A stretch of 64,000 nucleotides of DNA from Nonomuraea endophytica. Lineage in GTDB: Bacteria > Actinomycetota > Actinomycetes > Streptosporangiales > Streptosporangiaceae. Shown one piece after another: positions 25,576 to 34,087 of this stretch. Location of the stretch: NCBI RefSeq assembly GCF_014203235.1, contig NZ_JACHIN010000004.1:466719-530718 (forward strand). The letters are read 5' to 3'. The position numbers and the translations under genes were made by a program. Position 1 is the stretch's first letter, and each line of letters begins with the position of its first letter. The notes beneath the pieces were generated by a model that saw only the letters and a list, made by a program, of their open reading frames with translations, did not search any database and had not been told where the DNA came from.

Positions 25576-26496
25576 CTAGTCCTTTTGGGAGAGGGCCTTC
25601 TGGGAGAGGGCTTGGACGACGCGGGATGGGCTCGGCCGGCCCAGCCGCTCGGCGAGCCAGACGCTTGTGGCGACCAGCTCGTCCAGGTTGAGCCCGGTCT
25701 CGATGCCGAGACCGTTGAGCATCCAGACCAGGTCCTCGGTGGCGAGGTTGCCGGTGGCCGAGCCGGCGAACGGGCAGCCGCCGATGCCACCGGTCGAGGC
25801 GTCGACCACGGTGACGCCCGCCTTCAGCGCGGCCATCGTGTTGGCCAGGGCCTGGCCGTAGGTGTCGTGGAAGTGGACGGCCAGCCGTTCCGGGGAGCCG
25901 AACGCCTCGACGAGCGCGGTGGCGTGGCCCGGGGTGCCGACGCCGATGGTGTCGCCCAGCGACAGCTCGAAGCAGCCGAGGTCGAGCAGCCGCGCGCCGA
26001 CGCCCACGACCTGCTCGATCGGGGTCGGGCCCTCCCACGGGTCGCCGAAGACCATGGAGACGTACGCCCGCACCTTCAGCCCATGCTCCAGCGCCCCGGC
26101 GATCACCGGCTCGAACATCTCGAACTGCGACTCCAGGCCGCGGTTGAGGTTGCGGTTGGCGAAGGTCTCGGTGGCGCTGGCGAAGACGGCGATCTCCTCG
26201 ACGCCGCTCTCCAGCGCCCGGTCGAGCCCCTTGAGGTTGGGCACCAGCACCGGATAGCGGATGCCGGGCCTGCGCTGAAGCATGGCCAGCAGCTCACCGG
26301 AGTCGGCCAGCTGAGGCACCCACTTGGGGTGGACGAAGCTGGTCGTCTCGATCACCGTGTGCCCGGCGGCGGCGAGGCGGTCGATAAACTCGGCCTTCAC
26401 CTCGACCGGGATGACCGCCTTCTCGTTCTGCAGGCCGTCGCGGGGACCGACCTCGTAGACCGTGACCCGCTCGGGCAGGCCGTCGAGCTTGTGCAT
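25576..26496 (-). CDS. Hydroxymethylglutaryl-CoA lyase
   Basis: This 306-residue TIM-barrel enzyme cleaves HMG-CoA to acetoacetate and acetyl-CoA, the last step of leucine breakdown. Visible motifs are VYEVGPRDGLQNEKAVIP (metal Asp and catalytic Arg), ETTSFVHPKWVPQLADS, VHFHDTYGQALAN, and the glycine-rich catalytic-Cys loop DASTGGIGGCPFAGSATGN. The start ATG 26496 shares one base with the carboxylase stop (TGATG). The last residues contain a duplicated ALSQK unit from a 15-bp tandem duplication. Confidence 0.93.
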   Translation of the reverse strand: MHKLDGLPERVTVYEVGPRDGLQNEKAVIPVEVKAEFIDRLAAAGHTVIETTSFVHPKWVPQLADSGELLAMLQRRPGIRYPVLVPNLKGLDRALESGVEEIAVFASATETFANRNLNRGLESQFEMFEPVIAGALEHGLKVRAYVSMVFGDPWEGPTPIEQVVGVGARLLDLGCFELSLGDTIGVGTPGHATALVEAFGSPERLAVHFHDTYGQALANTMAALKAGVTVVDASTGGIGGCPFAGSATGNLATEDLVWMLNGLGIETGLNLDELVATSVWLAERLGRPSPSRVVQALSQKALSQKD

Positions 26497-28451
26497 CACG
26501 CCTCCACCACGGCGAGGACCGCGTCCATGTCCACGGACTGGCCCGCCCGTACCGGGAGCTCGCGCACCACGCCGTCCACGGGCGCGGTGACGGTGTGCTC
26601 CATCTTCATCGCCTCCACCACGACCAGCGGCTGGTCCTTGCTGACCTGGTCGCCGACGGCCGCCTTGACCAGCAGGACCGTGCCGGGCATCGGGCTGCGC
26701 ACGACGCCGTCGCCGCCGCCCGCCGCGCCCGGCCGGTCGCCTGGGTCGCCGATGCGGTGCCTGGTCAGCGCCCACGCGCCGCCGTCGCGTCCGATCCACA
26801 CGGTCTCGCCGTCGCGCGCGAACGTGTAGGAGGAAACCCGCCCGCCGAGCGTCAGCACGGCCCTCTCCCCCGCAACCCGCACCTTCGCCGGTACGGCTTC
26901 CGCACGCTCAGCCGGTGGTTCCTCGGTGGCGTTGCCGGGCAGCCGGAGCTCCGCGGCGGTGGCGGGCAGGCCGCGGACGGCCACCTCGTGCACGCCCTCG
27001 CGGGACTCCAGCCGCAACGTCGTCCAGGCCCGTTCGCCCACCCGCCAGCCGTCGGCCACGTCCCACGGATCGCGCCCGGCCGGAGCGTCGTGGAAGATCA
27101 GCGCCGCCACGGCCAGCACGTCCGCCGGGGTCGCGGCCGACAGGTCAAGGCCGGGCAGGAGACGTTCCACCAGCCCGGTGTCCAGCTCGCCCGCCACCAC
27201 CTCCGGCCGCGTCACCAGTGCCCGCAGGAACGGGATGTTGGTCGTCACGCCCAGCACCGTCGTACGCCCGAGCGCCCGGTCGAGCGCGCTGAGCGCCTGC
27301 GCACGCGTGGGCGCCCAGGCGACGACCTTGGAGAGCATCGGGTCGAAGTCGCTGCCGACCACCGTGCCCGCCGCCAGCGAGGAGTCGACCCGCACGTCGG
27401 AGGGCTCGGCCAGCGCGAGCACCCGGCCGCCGGTGGGCAGGAAGCCCCTGGCCGGGTCCTCGGCGTACACGCGGGCCTCGACGGCGTGGCCGCGCAGCCG
27501 TACCTCAGACTGAGTGAACGTGAGCGGCTCGCCCGCGGCCACCCGCAGCTGGAGCTCCACGAGGTCCACGTCCGTGACCAGCTCGGTGACGGGGTGTTCG
27601 ACCTGGAGGCGGGTGTTCATCTCCATGAAGTGGTAGTCGCCGGTGGTGCCGTCGACGATGAACTCGACCGTGCCCGCGCCGGTGTAGCCGACCGAGCGGG
27701 CGGCCTCGACCGCCGCCGCGCCCATGGCGGCGCGCGTCTCCGGGGTGACGAAGGGCGAGGGCGCCTCTTCGATGATCTTCTGGTGCCTGCGCTGGAGGCT
27801 GCACTCGCGCTCGCCCAGGTGTACGACGGCGCCGTGGGTGTCGGCGAGCACCTGGATCTCGATGTGCCTCGGGTTCTCGATGAAGCGCTCGATGAGCAGG
27901 GTGCCGTCGCCGAAGGCGTTCACCGCGGTGCGGCGGGCCGACTCCAGCGCCTCGGGCAGTTCCGCGGCGGCGCGGACGAGCACCATGCCCTTTCCGCCGC
28001 CGCCGGCCGAGGGCTTGATCAGCGCGGGGAAGACGTTCCAGGCGAGAAGGTCGTCGGCGGGCTCGGCGCCGCCGGGCACCACGGGCACTCCGGCCGCGGC
28101 GACCGTGGCCTTGGCGCGGATCTTGTCGCCCATGGCCTCGATGGCCTCGGCGGGCGGGCCGATGAAGACCAGCCCCTCCTTCGCGCAGAGCCTCGCGAAC
28201 TGCGCGTTCTCCGCGAGAAACCCATAGCCCGGGTGTACGGCTTGCGCGCCGGAGTCACGGGCGGCGGCCGTGATAGCCCCCATGTCCAGATATTTCGGGA
28301 CCTGAAGGGCTTGGTCCGCTTCGCGGACGTGCAGGGCGCCGGCGTCGGCCTCGGTGTAGACGGCGACGCTCGTGACGCCCATGGTGCGCAAGGTCCGGAT
28401 GATCCGGACGGCGATCTCGCCGCGGTTGGCGATCAGAACGGTGGAGAACAT
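26496..28451 (-). CDS. Acyl-CoA carboxylase alpha subunit (biotin carboxylase plus BCCP)
   Basis: This 651-residue protein carries biotin carboxylase at residues 1-445 (VLIANRGEIAVRIIRT; ATP-grasp GGGGKGMVLV; MEMNTRLQVEHPVTELVT) and a linker domain. The biotinyl carrier domain is at the C-terminus, with biotinylated Lys in VVEAMKMEHTV and the 35-residue spacing typical of BCCP. With the adjacent beta subunit it should form 3-methylcrotonyl-CoA carboxylase or a close acyl-CoA carboxylase. It starts at ATG 28451, 2 bp after the beta-subunit stop. Confidence 0.92.
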   Translation of the reverse strand: MFSTVLIANRGEIAVRIIRTLRTMGVTSVAVYTEADAGALHVREADQALQVPKYLDMGAITAAARDSGAQAVHPGYGFLAENAQFARLCAKEGLVFIGPPAEAIEAMGDKIRAKATVAAAGVPVVPGGAEPADDLLAWNVFPALIKPSAGGGGKGMVLVRAAAELPEALESARRTAVNAFGDGTLLIERFIENPRHIEIQVLADTHGAVVHLGERECSLQRRHQKIIEEAPSPFVTPETRAAMGAAAVEAARSVGYTGAGTVEFIVDGTTGDYHFMEMNTRLQVEHPVTELVTDVDLVELQLRVAAGEPLTFTQSEVRLRGHAVEARVYAEDPARGFLPTGGRVLALAEPSDVRVDSSLAAGTVVGSDFDPMLSKVVAWAPTRAQALSALDRALGRTTVLGVTTNIPFLRALVTRPEVVAGELDTGLVERLLPGLDLSAATPADVLAVAALIFHDAPAGRDPWDVADGWRVGERAWTTLRLESREGVHEVAVRGLPATAAELRLPGNATEEPPAERAEAVPAKVRVAGERAVLTLGGRVSSYTFARDGETVWIGRDGGAWALTRHRIGDPGDRPGAAGGGDGVVRSPMPGTVLLVKAAVGDQVSKDQPLVVVEAMKMEHTVTAPVDGVVRELPVRAGQSVDMDAVLAVVEA

Positions 28452-28453
28452 CG

Positions 28454-30022
28454 TCACATCCTGAAGACGCCGTAGCCGATGGGTTCCAGCGGCGCGTTGG
28501 CCGCCGCCGACAGTGCCAGCCCGAGCACGGTGCGGGTGTCGGCCGGGTCGATCACGCCGTCGTCCCAGAGCCTGGCGGTGGAGTAGTAGGGGTTGCCCTG
28601 GTCCTCGTACTGCGCGCGGATGGCGTCGGCGTCCGCGTTGCCCACGGTCGTGAGCACGTTGGCCGCCTGCTCGCCGCCCATGACCGAGATGCGGGCGTTC
28701 GGCCACATCCACAGGAACCTCGGCGAGTACGCCCGCCCGGCCATCGCGTAGTTCCCCGCGCCGAACGAGCCGCCGATGATCACCGTCAGCTTCGGCACCC
28801 GCGCGCACGAGACCGCGGTGACCATCTTGGCCCCGTGCTTGGCGATGCCGCCCGCCTCGTAGGCCTTGCCGACCATGAACCCGCTGATGTTCTGCAGGAA
28901 CACCAGCGGCACCTGGCGCCGGTCGCACAACTCGATGAAGTGGGCGCCCTTGAGCGCCGACTCGCTGAACAGGATGCCGTTGTTGGCGATGATCCCGACC
29001 GGATGGCCGTGGATGTGGGCGAAGCCGGTGACCAGCGTGTGCCCGTACTCGGCCTTGAACTCCTGGAAGCGCGAGCCGTCCACGACCCGCCCGATGACCT
29101 CACGCACGTCGTACGGCTGCCGCGTGTCCGCCGGCACGATGCCGTAGAGGTCGCGCGGGTCGAGCTGCGGCTCCTCCGGTTCGGCGCTCGCCCAGGGGCG
29201 GGGCTGCCGGGGGGCCAGCGTGGCGACGATGTCCCTGACGATGGCCAGCGCGTGCGCGTCGTCCTCGGCCAGGTGGTCGGTGACGCCGCTGATGCGCGCG
29301 TGCAGGTCGCCGCCGCCCAGTTCCTCCGCCGTGACCTCCTCGCCGGTGGCCGCCTTGACCAGCGGCGGGCCGCCCAGGAAGATCGTGCCCTGGTTGCGGA
29401 CGATGACCGCCTCGTCGCTCATGGCAGGGACGTAGGCGCCGCCGGCCGTACAGGATCCGAGGACCGCGGCGATCTGCGGGATGCCCCGCGCGGACATCGT
29501 GGCCTGGTTGTAGAAGATGCGGCCGAAATGCTCGCGGTCGGGGAAGACCTCGTCCTGTTTGGGGAGGAACGCGCCGCCGGAGTCGACGAGGTAGACGCAG
29601 GGGAGGTTGTTGTGGAGCGCCACCTCCTGGGCGCGCAGGTGCTTCTTGACCGTCATCGGGTAGTACGTGCCGCCCTTGACCGTCGCGTCGTTGGCGACGA
29701 TCACACATTCGCGGCCCGATACCCGGCCGATGCCGGTGATGATGCCCGCGGCGGGCGCCTGATCGTCGTAGAGCCCGTTGGCCGCCAGCGGCGACAGCTC
29801 CAGGAAGCGCGAACCCGGGTCGAGCAGCCCGTCCACGCGGTCGCGCGGCAGCAGCTTGCCGCGCTCCACATGGCGTTGCCGCGAGCGCTCCGGCCCGCCG
29901 AGCGCGGCGCGGGCGAGCCGGTCGCGCAACTCGGCGGCGAGCCGCTCGTTGAGGTCGGCGTTGGCCTTGAAGGCCTCGCCCCCGAGGTCGGCGACCGTTT
30001 TCAGCACCGGCCATTGAGTCAT
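28454..30022 (-). CDS. Acyl-CoA carboxylase beta subunit (3-methylcrotonyl-CoA carboxylase type)
   Basis: This roughly 522-residue carboxyltransferase subunit transfers CO2 from biotin to the acyl-CoA. Family features are RGKLLPRDRVDGLLDPGSRFLELSP, the N-half oxyanion loop LGSCTAGGAYVPAMSDE and the C-half GGSFGAGNYAMAGRAYSPRFLWMWPNARISVMGG, as in MCC-beta rather than propionyl-CoA carboxylases. I set the start at ATG 30022 (MTQWPVLK). An ATG pair at 30043/30040 would add 6-7 residues and lies inside the divergent operator region. It is the first gene of the four-gene operon. A 3-methylglutaconyl-CoA hydratase gene is not present here. Confidence 0.92.
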   Translation of the reverse strand: MTQWPVLKTVADLGGEAFKANADLNERLAAELRDRLARAALGGPERSRQRHVERGKLLPRDRVDGLLDPGSRFLELSPLAANGLYDDQAPAAGIITGIGRVSGRECVIVANDATVKGGTYYPMTVKKHLRAQEVALHNNLPCVYLVDSGGAFLPKQDEVFPDREHFGRIFYNQATMSARGIPQIAAVLGSCTAGGAYVPAMSDEAVIVRNQGTIFLGGPPLVKAATGEEVTAEELGGGDLHARISGVTDHLAEDDAHALAIVRDIVATLAPRQPRPWASAEPEEPQLDPRDLYGIVPADTRQPYDVREVIGRVVDGSRFQEFKAEYGHTLVTGFAHIHGHPVGIIANNGILFSESALKGAHFIELCDRRQVPLVFLQNISGFMVGKAYEAGGIAKHGAKMVTAVSCARVPKLTVIIGGSFGAGNYAMAGRAYSPRFLWMWPNARISVMGGEQAANVLTTVGNADADAIRAQYEDQGNPYYSTARLWDDGVIDPADTRTVLGLALSAAANAPLEPIGYGVFRM

Positions 30023-30032
30023 GCTGGAAAGG

Positions 30033-30071
30033 TTAGTCATCATTAACGTCTATGTCTAGAATGTGAGACAT
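30033..30071 (+). promoter_or_regulatory. Divergent promoter/operator between tetR and the carboxylase operon
   Basis: The 50-bp divergent region contains the inverted repeat ATGTCT-N8-AGACAT (30052-30071), whose right arm includes the first two bases of the tetR start codon. On the plus strand a TAGAAT -10 box (30057-30062) with TTAGTC 18 nt upstream would start transcription at the A of the tetR ATG, a leaderless mRNA. Repression of both directions by TetR is inferred from position. Confidence 0.55.
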
Positions 30072-30648
30072 GAGCACTCCGACTCGTAGCCGAGGGGCCA
30101 GACGCGCCGAGATCCTCGACGCCGCCGCCCGGCTCTTCGCCGAACGCGGCTTCCACGGGGTCTCGATCGAGGAGCTCGGGGCCGCCGTGGGAGTGTCCGG
30201 TCCCGCCCTCTACAAGCACTTCAGCGGCAAGGACGCGTTGCTGGCCGAGATGCTGCTCGGCATCAGCTCCCGGCTGCACAGCGGGGCCGGCGACCTGGTC
30301 ACCGCCGCCGGGACGCCGGAGGAGGCGCTGTCGGCGCTGCTGCGCGGGCACATCGCGTTCGCGTTGCGGGAGCCGTACCTGATCACCGTGCACGACCGGG
30401 AGCTGGGCAACGTTCCCGAGCCGCAGCGGCGGCAGATCCGCCGCCTACAGCGCCTGTACGTGGAGGAATGGGTCACCGTCCTGACCGAACTGCGGCCCGG
30501 CCGCCCCGCCGCCCGGCTGCGCGCGGCCACGCACGCCGTTTTCGGCCTGCTCAACTCCACCCCGCACAGCGCTGGCGACCTCCCCGCCGACGACACCGCC
30601 ACCCTGTTGTACGAGCTGGCGCACACCGCCCTGGTTAACATCCCCTAA
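30070..30648 (+). CDS. TetR family regulator, probable repressor of the liu-type operon
   Basis: This 192-residue protein has a TetR HTH at residues 8-55 (RAEILDAAARLFAERGFHGVSIEELGAAVGVSGPALYKHFSGKDALL in register; YKHF signature). The C-terminal domain resembles the TetR_C_24/SACE_7040-like group often found beside acyl-CoA carboxylase operons. It is divergent from the carboxylase genes with a shared short promoter region, the common layout for local repressors sensing an acyl-CoA intermediate. No Shine-Dalgarno sequence is seen; see the leaderless promoter. Confidence 0.9.
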   Translation: MSTPTRSRGARRAEILDAAARLFAERGFHGVSIEELGAAVGVSGPALYKHFSGKDALLAEMLLGISSRLHSGAGDLVTAAGTPEEALSALLRGHIAFALREPYLITVHDRELGNVPEPQRRQIRRLQRLYVEEWVTVLTELRPGRPAARLRAATHAVFGLLNSTPHSAGDLPADDTATLLYELAHTALVNIP

Positions 30649-30832
30649 CCAGACACCACCACGCCCGGCCGTTCATCCCCGGCTCCTCCGCGCGCTTTGC
30701 CGCAGCTCCCCTGCCCGTCCTGCGCCGGGCATCCCCCTCCCCGGGTTCCGGCCGCCACATGGCACTTCTGGCCGCCTACACACGGTTGCCGTGTTCCCCT
30801 TGCCCTGAGCCACCGGCGGTCCGGTTAATTGC

Positions 30833-30876
30833 TTGCGACTGCCAATTATCTAGATATATCTTTGAAGCATCTAGAT
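30833..30876 (+). promoter_or_regulatory. Promoter with two ATCTAGAT operators before padR
   Basis: Two identical 8-bp palindromes ATCTAGAT lie at 30848-30855 and 30869-30876, 21 bp (two helical turns) apart. They surround a candidate -10 TATATC (30855-30860) that has TTGCGA (30833-30838) 16 nt upstream. The geometry fits cooperative repression of the padR-ABC operon by its own PadR. The regulator-site link is inferred from position only. The preceding 180 bp (30649-30830) show no gene. Confidence 0.6.
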
Positions 30877-30894
30877 AGTAGAAGGGTGATCATC

Positions 30895-31425
30895 GTGCAT
30901 GAATCCGATGACTGGTCCGAGGCGTTCACCCCCTTGGGCACCCCGTTCCACACGACAGGGCCGCCGATCCCCGCGACGGCCCCGCGAGTACGGCGGGGCG
31001 ACGTGCGGGCGGCGTTGCTGGCGCTGATCCACGAGGGGCCGCGCAACGGCTACCAGATGATCCAGGACATCGCCGAGCGCAGCCGCGGCGTCTGGCGGCC
31101 GAGTCCCGGCTCGGTCTACCCGGCGCTCCAGCAGCTTGAGGACGAGGGCCTGGTCAGCGGTGGCGAGACCGGCGGCAGCCGTACCTTCCAGCTCACCGAG
31201 CAGGGGCGTGAGCAGGCGGAACGGCTGGCGACGGGCAGTGCGCCGTGGGACGAGGTCGCCCGCACGGTCCCCGAGGACCGGCACGAACTGCGGCTGCTGT
31301 GGGGGGCGCTGGGCGAGGCGTTCGTCCACCTGACCCACACGGCCAACGACCGGCAGGTCGCCGAGGCCAAGAAACTGCTCCGGCAGACGCGCAAGTCAGT
31401 GTTCCAAATCCTGGCGGAGGATTAG
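30895..31425 (+). CDS. PadR family transcriptional regulator
   Basis: This 176-residue protein has a PadR winged helix: VRAALLALIHEGPRNGYQMIQDIAERSRGVWRPSPGSVYPALQQLEDEGLV, followed by the wing SRTFQLTEQGR. A C-terminal helical part (VFQILAED end) probably dimerises it. I prefer GTG 30895 because GAAGGG lies 8 nt upstream; the frame is open to 30829. The stop is immediately followed by the ATPase ATG. PadR proteins often repress adjacent drug-exporter genes and respond to the exported compound. Confidence 0.9.
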   Translation: MHESDDWSEAFTPLGTPFHTTGPPIPATAPRVRRGDVRAALLALIHEGPRNGYQMIQDIAERSRGVWRPSPGSVYPALQQLEDEGLVSGGETGGSRTFQLTEQGREQAERLATGSAPWDEVARTVPEDRHELRLLWGALGEAFVHLTHTANDRQVAEAKKLLRQTRKSVFQILAED

Positions 31426-32400
31426 ATGACGTTAACTCCGGCGGTAGCCGTACAAGATCTGAAAAAGACCTACGGAAAGGTCGACGCGGTCAAAGGCGTC
31501 AGCTTCGAGGTCCAGCCGGGAGAGGTGTTCGGCTTCCTCGGCCCGAACGGCGCCGGCAAGACCACCACCATCAGCATGCTCTGCACGCTGGTCAACCCCA
31601 CCGGCGGCAGCGCGAGCGTGGCCGGCCACGACGTGGTCGGCGCCCGCGACGAGGTGCGGCGCAACATCGGGCTGGTGTTCCAGGACCCGACCCTCGACGG
31701 GTACCTGTCCGCCGAGCAGAACCTCCGCTTCCACGCGGAGTTGTACGGCGTGCCGCGCCACATCGTCGGCGACCGGATCCGGCAGGTCATGGAGATGGTG
31801 GCGCTCTGGGACCGCAAGGACGCCAAGGTCATGACGTTCTCCGGCGGCATGAAACGACGCCTGGAGATCGCCCGCGGCCTGCTCCACTCGCCCAGGGTGC
31901 TGTTCCTGGACGAGCCCACGGTCGGCCTCGACCCGCAGACCAGGGCCGCCATCTGGGGCTACATCAACAAGCTGCGCCTCAGTGAGGACATCACGATCTT
32001 CATGACGACGCACTACATGGAGGAAGCCGAATACTGCGACCGCATCGCGATCATCGACCACGGCGAGATCGTCGTCGTGGACTCCCCCGAGGCGCTCAAG
32101 GCCAGCGTCGGCAAGGACCGCGTGCAGATCCACACCGGCGACGACGAACGCGCGATCACCGCGCTGCGCCAACGGTTCGGGATCGAGGCGACGGTGAATG
32201 AGGGCGCGGTGACGTTCGCCGTCGCCGCGGGCGAGGAGTTCGTGCCCCGGCTCTTCGCCGAACTCGGCCAGCCGATCAGGTCGGTGAGCGTGTCACGGCC
32301 CTCGCTCGACGACGTCTTCATGTCCTACACCGGCTCCACGATCAGGGACGCCGAAGCCGACGACAAGAACGCCTGGATGAGAGCGATGGTGCGCCGATGA
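31426..32400 (+). CDS. DrrA-like ABC exporter ATP-binding protein
   Basis: This 324-residue protein has Walker A GPNGAGKTTT (about residues 39-48), Q-loop VFQDPTLDGYL, signature FSGGMKRRLEIARG, Walker B VLFLDEPTVGLDP and the switch His in TTHYMEEAEYCDR. The C-terminal 85 residues match the DrrA-type extension (VSRPSLDDVFMSYTG). It should energise the next gene's ABC-2 permease, exporting a hydrophobic compound or antibiotic. Substrate is unknown. Its stop overlaps the permease start (ATGA). Confidence 0.93.
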   Translation: MTLTPAVAVQDLKKTYGKVDAVKGVSFEVQPGEVFGFLGPNGAGKTTTISMLCTLVNPTGGSASVAGHDVVGARDEVRRNIGLVFQDPTLDGYLSAEQNLRFHAELYGVPRHIVGDRIRQVMEMVALWDRKDAKVMTFSGGMKRRLEIARGLLHSPRVLFLDEPTVGLDPQTRAAIWGYINKLRLSEDITIFMTTHYMEEAEYCDRIAIIDHGEIVVVDSPEALKASVGKDRVQIHTGDDERAITALRQRFGIEATVNEGAVTFAVAAGEEFVPRLFAELGQPIRSVSVSRPSLDDVFMSYTGSTIRDAEADDKNAWMRAMVRR

Positions 32401-33251
32401 CCACCGAAACCATCTCGGTCGTGGTGCCGGCCCGCAGCGCCGGGCACGACCTGCGCGCGGTCAAAGTGGTGCTCCATCGGGAGATGCTGCGCTTCCTCAG
32501 CGACCGCACGCGGATGCTGTCCATGCTCTTCCAGCCGGTGCTGTGGTTGTTCATCATGGGCACCGGGCTCGGGTCGCTGGTGCAGGGCAGCATCCCCGGC
32601 GTGGACTACCGCACCTTCATGTACCCCGGGATGATCTCGATGACGGTCATCATGACCGGGATGTTCTCGGCCGGGTCGATCGTGTGGGACCGCGAGTTCG
32701 GGTTTCTGCGCGAGATGCTCGTCGCGCCGGTCTCCCGGGGCGCCATCGTGCTCGGGAAGTGCCTGGGCGGCGCCATCGTGGCCACCGGGCAGGGCGTCGT
32801 GATCCTCGCGATGGCGGGGCTGGTGGGCGTGCCGTACTCCGGGACGCTGATGTTGACGCTGCTGGCCGAGATGTTCCTGGCGGCGTTCACCATCACCGCC
32901 TTCGGGGTGATGCTGGCCGCGCGGATGAAGAACATGCAGACGTTCTTCGGGCTGATGCAGATGGCCATCATGCCGATGATGTTCCTGTCCGGGGCGATGT
33001 TCCCCCTGGCCAACCTGCCGTCGTGGCTGCACGTCCTGACCGTGGTCAACCCGATGACGTACGCGGTCGACCCGATGCGGCAGGCCGTCTTCTCCCACCT
33101 TTCCGTGCCGCCGCAGGTGAACGCGATGCTGAACCCGGGCGTGCAGTGGTTCGGGTGGCAGGTGCCGGTCATCCTGGAGATCGGCGTCGTCGCCGGGCTG
33201 GGGGCGGCGTTGCTGGGGGTGGGGATCATCCAGTTCCGGCGGGCCGACTGA
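32397..33251 (+). CDS. DrrB-like ABC-2 type exporter permease
   Basis: This 284-residue protein has six predicted membrane helices. An ABC-2 type N-terminal amphipathic segment (VLHREMLRFLSDRTRMLSML) is followed by family segments FMYPGMISMTVIMTGMFSAG, EFGFLREMLVAPVSRGAIVLG and LSGAMFPLANLPSWL. It pairs with the preceding ATPase. Translation is coupled by the ATGA overlap. It is the last gene before a change to a gene of different character (coiled coil). Confidence 0.92.
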   Translation: MTTETISVVVPARSAGHDLRAVKVVLHREMLRFLSDRTRMLSMLFQPVLWLFIMGTGLGSLVQGSIPGVDYRTFMYPGMISMTVIMTGMFSAGSIVWDREFGFLREMLVAPVSRGAIVLGKCLGGAIVATGQGVVILAMAGLVGVPYSGTLMLTLLAEMFLAAFTITAFGVMLAARMKNMQTFFGLMQMAIMPMMFLSGAMFPLANLPSWLHVLTVVNPMTYAVDPMRQAVFSHLSVPPQVNAMLNPGVQWFGWQVPVILEIGVVAGLGAALLGVGIIQFRRAD

Positions 33252-33352
33252 CTTTCCATGCCGGTTCTACATTTCGCACCGCGTTCTGTCGGTGACGGAG
33301 GGTATCTTTCCCGATGGCATCTTCGCCCCCCTCCGTTTCGAAGGAGACGCCT

Positions 33353-33964
33353 GTGCATGTCAGCGAGATCGACCTTCCGCTTCTCGAGCGGCGTGTCAGT
33401 CTACTGGAAGGAGCTATATTCAGCGGCGTGCCTATGCTGAGCATCGCCGACCGGTTCGACGCGCTGCACACGCGCATCGACGAGACCAGCCGCAACGTCA
33501 TCGAGAAGATGGAAACGCGGTTCGACGCGGTCGACCTCAGGTTCGACGGCATCGACCAGCGCTTCGACGGCATCGATCAACGGTTCGACGGCATCGATCA
33601 ACGACTGGACGCCATGGACCACAGGTTCGATGGCATCGACCAGCGACTCGATGGCATGGACCTCCGGTTCGACGCCATCGACCAGCGACTCGATGGCATG
33701 GACCTCCGGTTCGATGGCATCGACCGACGGCTCGACGCGATGGACCTCAGGTTCGACGCCATCGATCAGCGGTTCGACGCACTAGAGACAAGCATCAACG
33801 AGCGGTTCGAGAAGGTTGACGAACGGTTCCAGAAGATCGACGAACGTTTCGAGAAGATCGACGAGCGGTTCGAGCAGGTGGAAGACCGGCTGACGCGAGT
33901 AGAGGGTCAGCTGGTTGACATCAAGGCCATGCTGATCAGTTTGGGTGCCAAGAACCCGAACTAG
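33353..33964 (+). CDS. Heptad-repeat coiled-coil protein of unknown function
   Basis: This 203-residue protein has residues from about 33 to 195 as an uninterrupted coiled coil. Thirteen near-perfect heptads of the form (Q/L)R(F/L)D(G/A)(I/M)D are followed by about seven looser ones (ERFEKVD, ERFQKID...). F/L and I/M occupy the a/d core, and Arg and Asp/Glu flank it. A short N-terminal segment MHVSEIDLPLLERRVSLLEG precedes. I chose GTG 33353 because AAGGAG lies 6 nt upstream; ATG 33314 in the same frame is possible. There is no signal peptide or membrane helix. It lies between two ABC exporter operons and is followed by a hairpin. Function unknown. Confidence 0.75.
   Translation: MHVSEIDLPLLERRVSLLEGAIFSGVPMLSIADRFDALHTRIDETSRNVIEKMETRFDAVDLRFDGIDQRFDGIDQRFDGIDQRLDAMDHRFDGIDQRLDGMDLRFDAIDQRLDGMDLRFDGIDRRLDAMDLRFDAIDQRFDALETSINERFEKVDERFQKIDERFEKIDERFEQVEDRLTRVEGQLVDIKAMLISLGAKNPN
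33515..33787 (+). repeat. 21-bp heptad-coding tandem repeat (13 copies)
   Basis: Thirteen imperfect 21-bp units encode the RFDGIDQ-type heptads. Several adjacent units are nearly identical, for example around 33541-33603 (GGTTCGACGGCATCGATCA), so copy number change by slippage or recombination is plausible without loss of frame. Confidence 0.8.
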
Positions 33965-33978
33965 CCCCGGTTCCCTGA

Positions 33979-34006
33979 GCCCCGGGTTCGATGGTGAGCC
34001 CGGGGC
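33979..34006 (+). terminator. Hairpin terminator after the coiled-coil gene
   Basis: GCCCCGGGTTC and GAGCCCGGGGC form an 11-bp stem (one G-U pair) with a 6-nt loop, 15 bp after the stop codon at 33964. There is no clear T tract, as is common in actinomycetes. It probably separates this gene from the next ABC operon. Confidence 0.65.
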
Positions 34007-34087
34007 GCTGGGGATCCTCCGTTTGGGGGATGCCTGGTGACGGGGTGGAGGATGTCGGGGGGCTCGCCTGGGCGCGAGCATCGGCGT

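Noticed and set aside
28835..30046. Long plus-strand frame opposite the carboxylase beta gene
   Set aside because: Antisense of a strongly conserved enzyme; no family features of its own.
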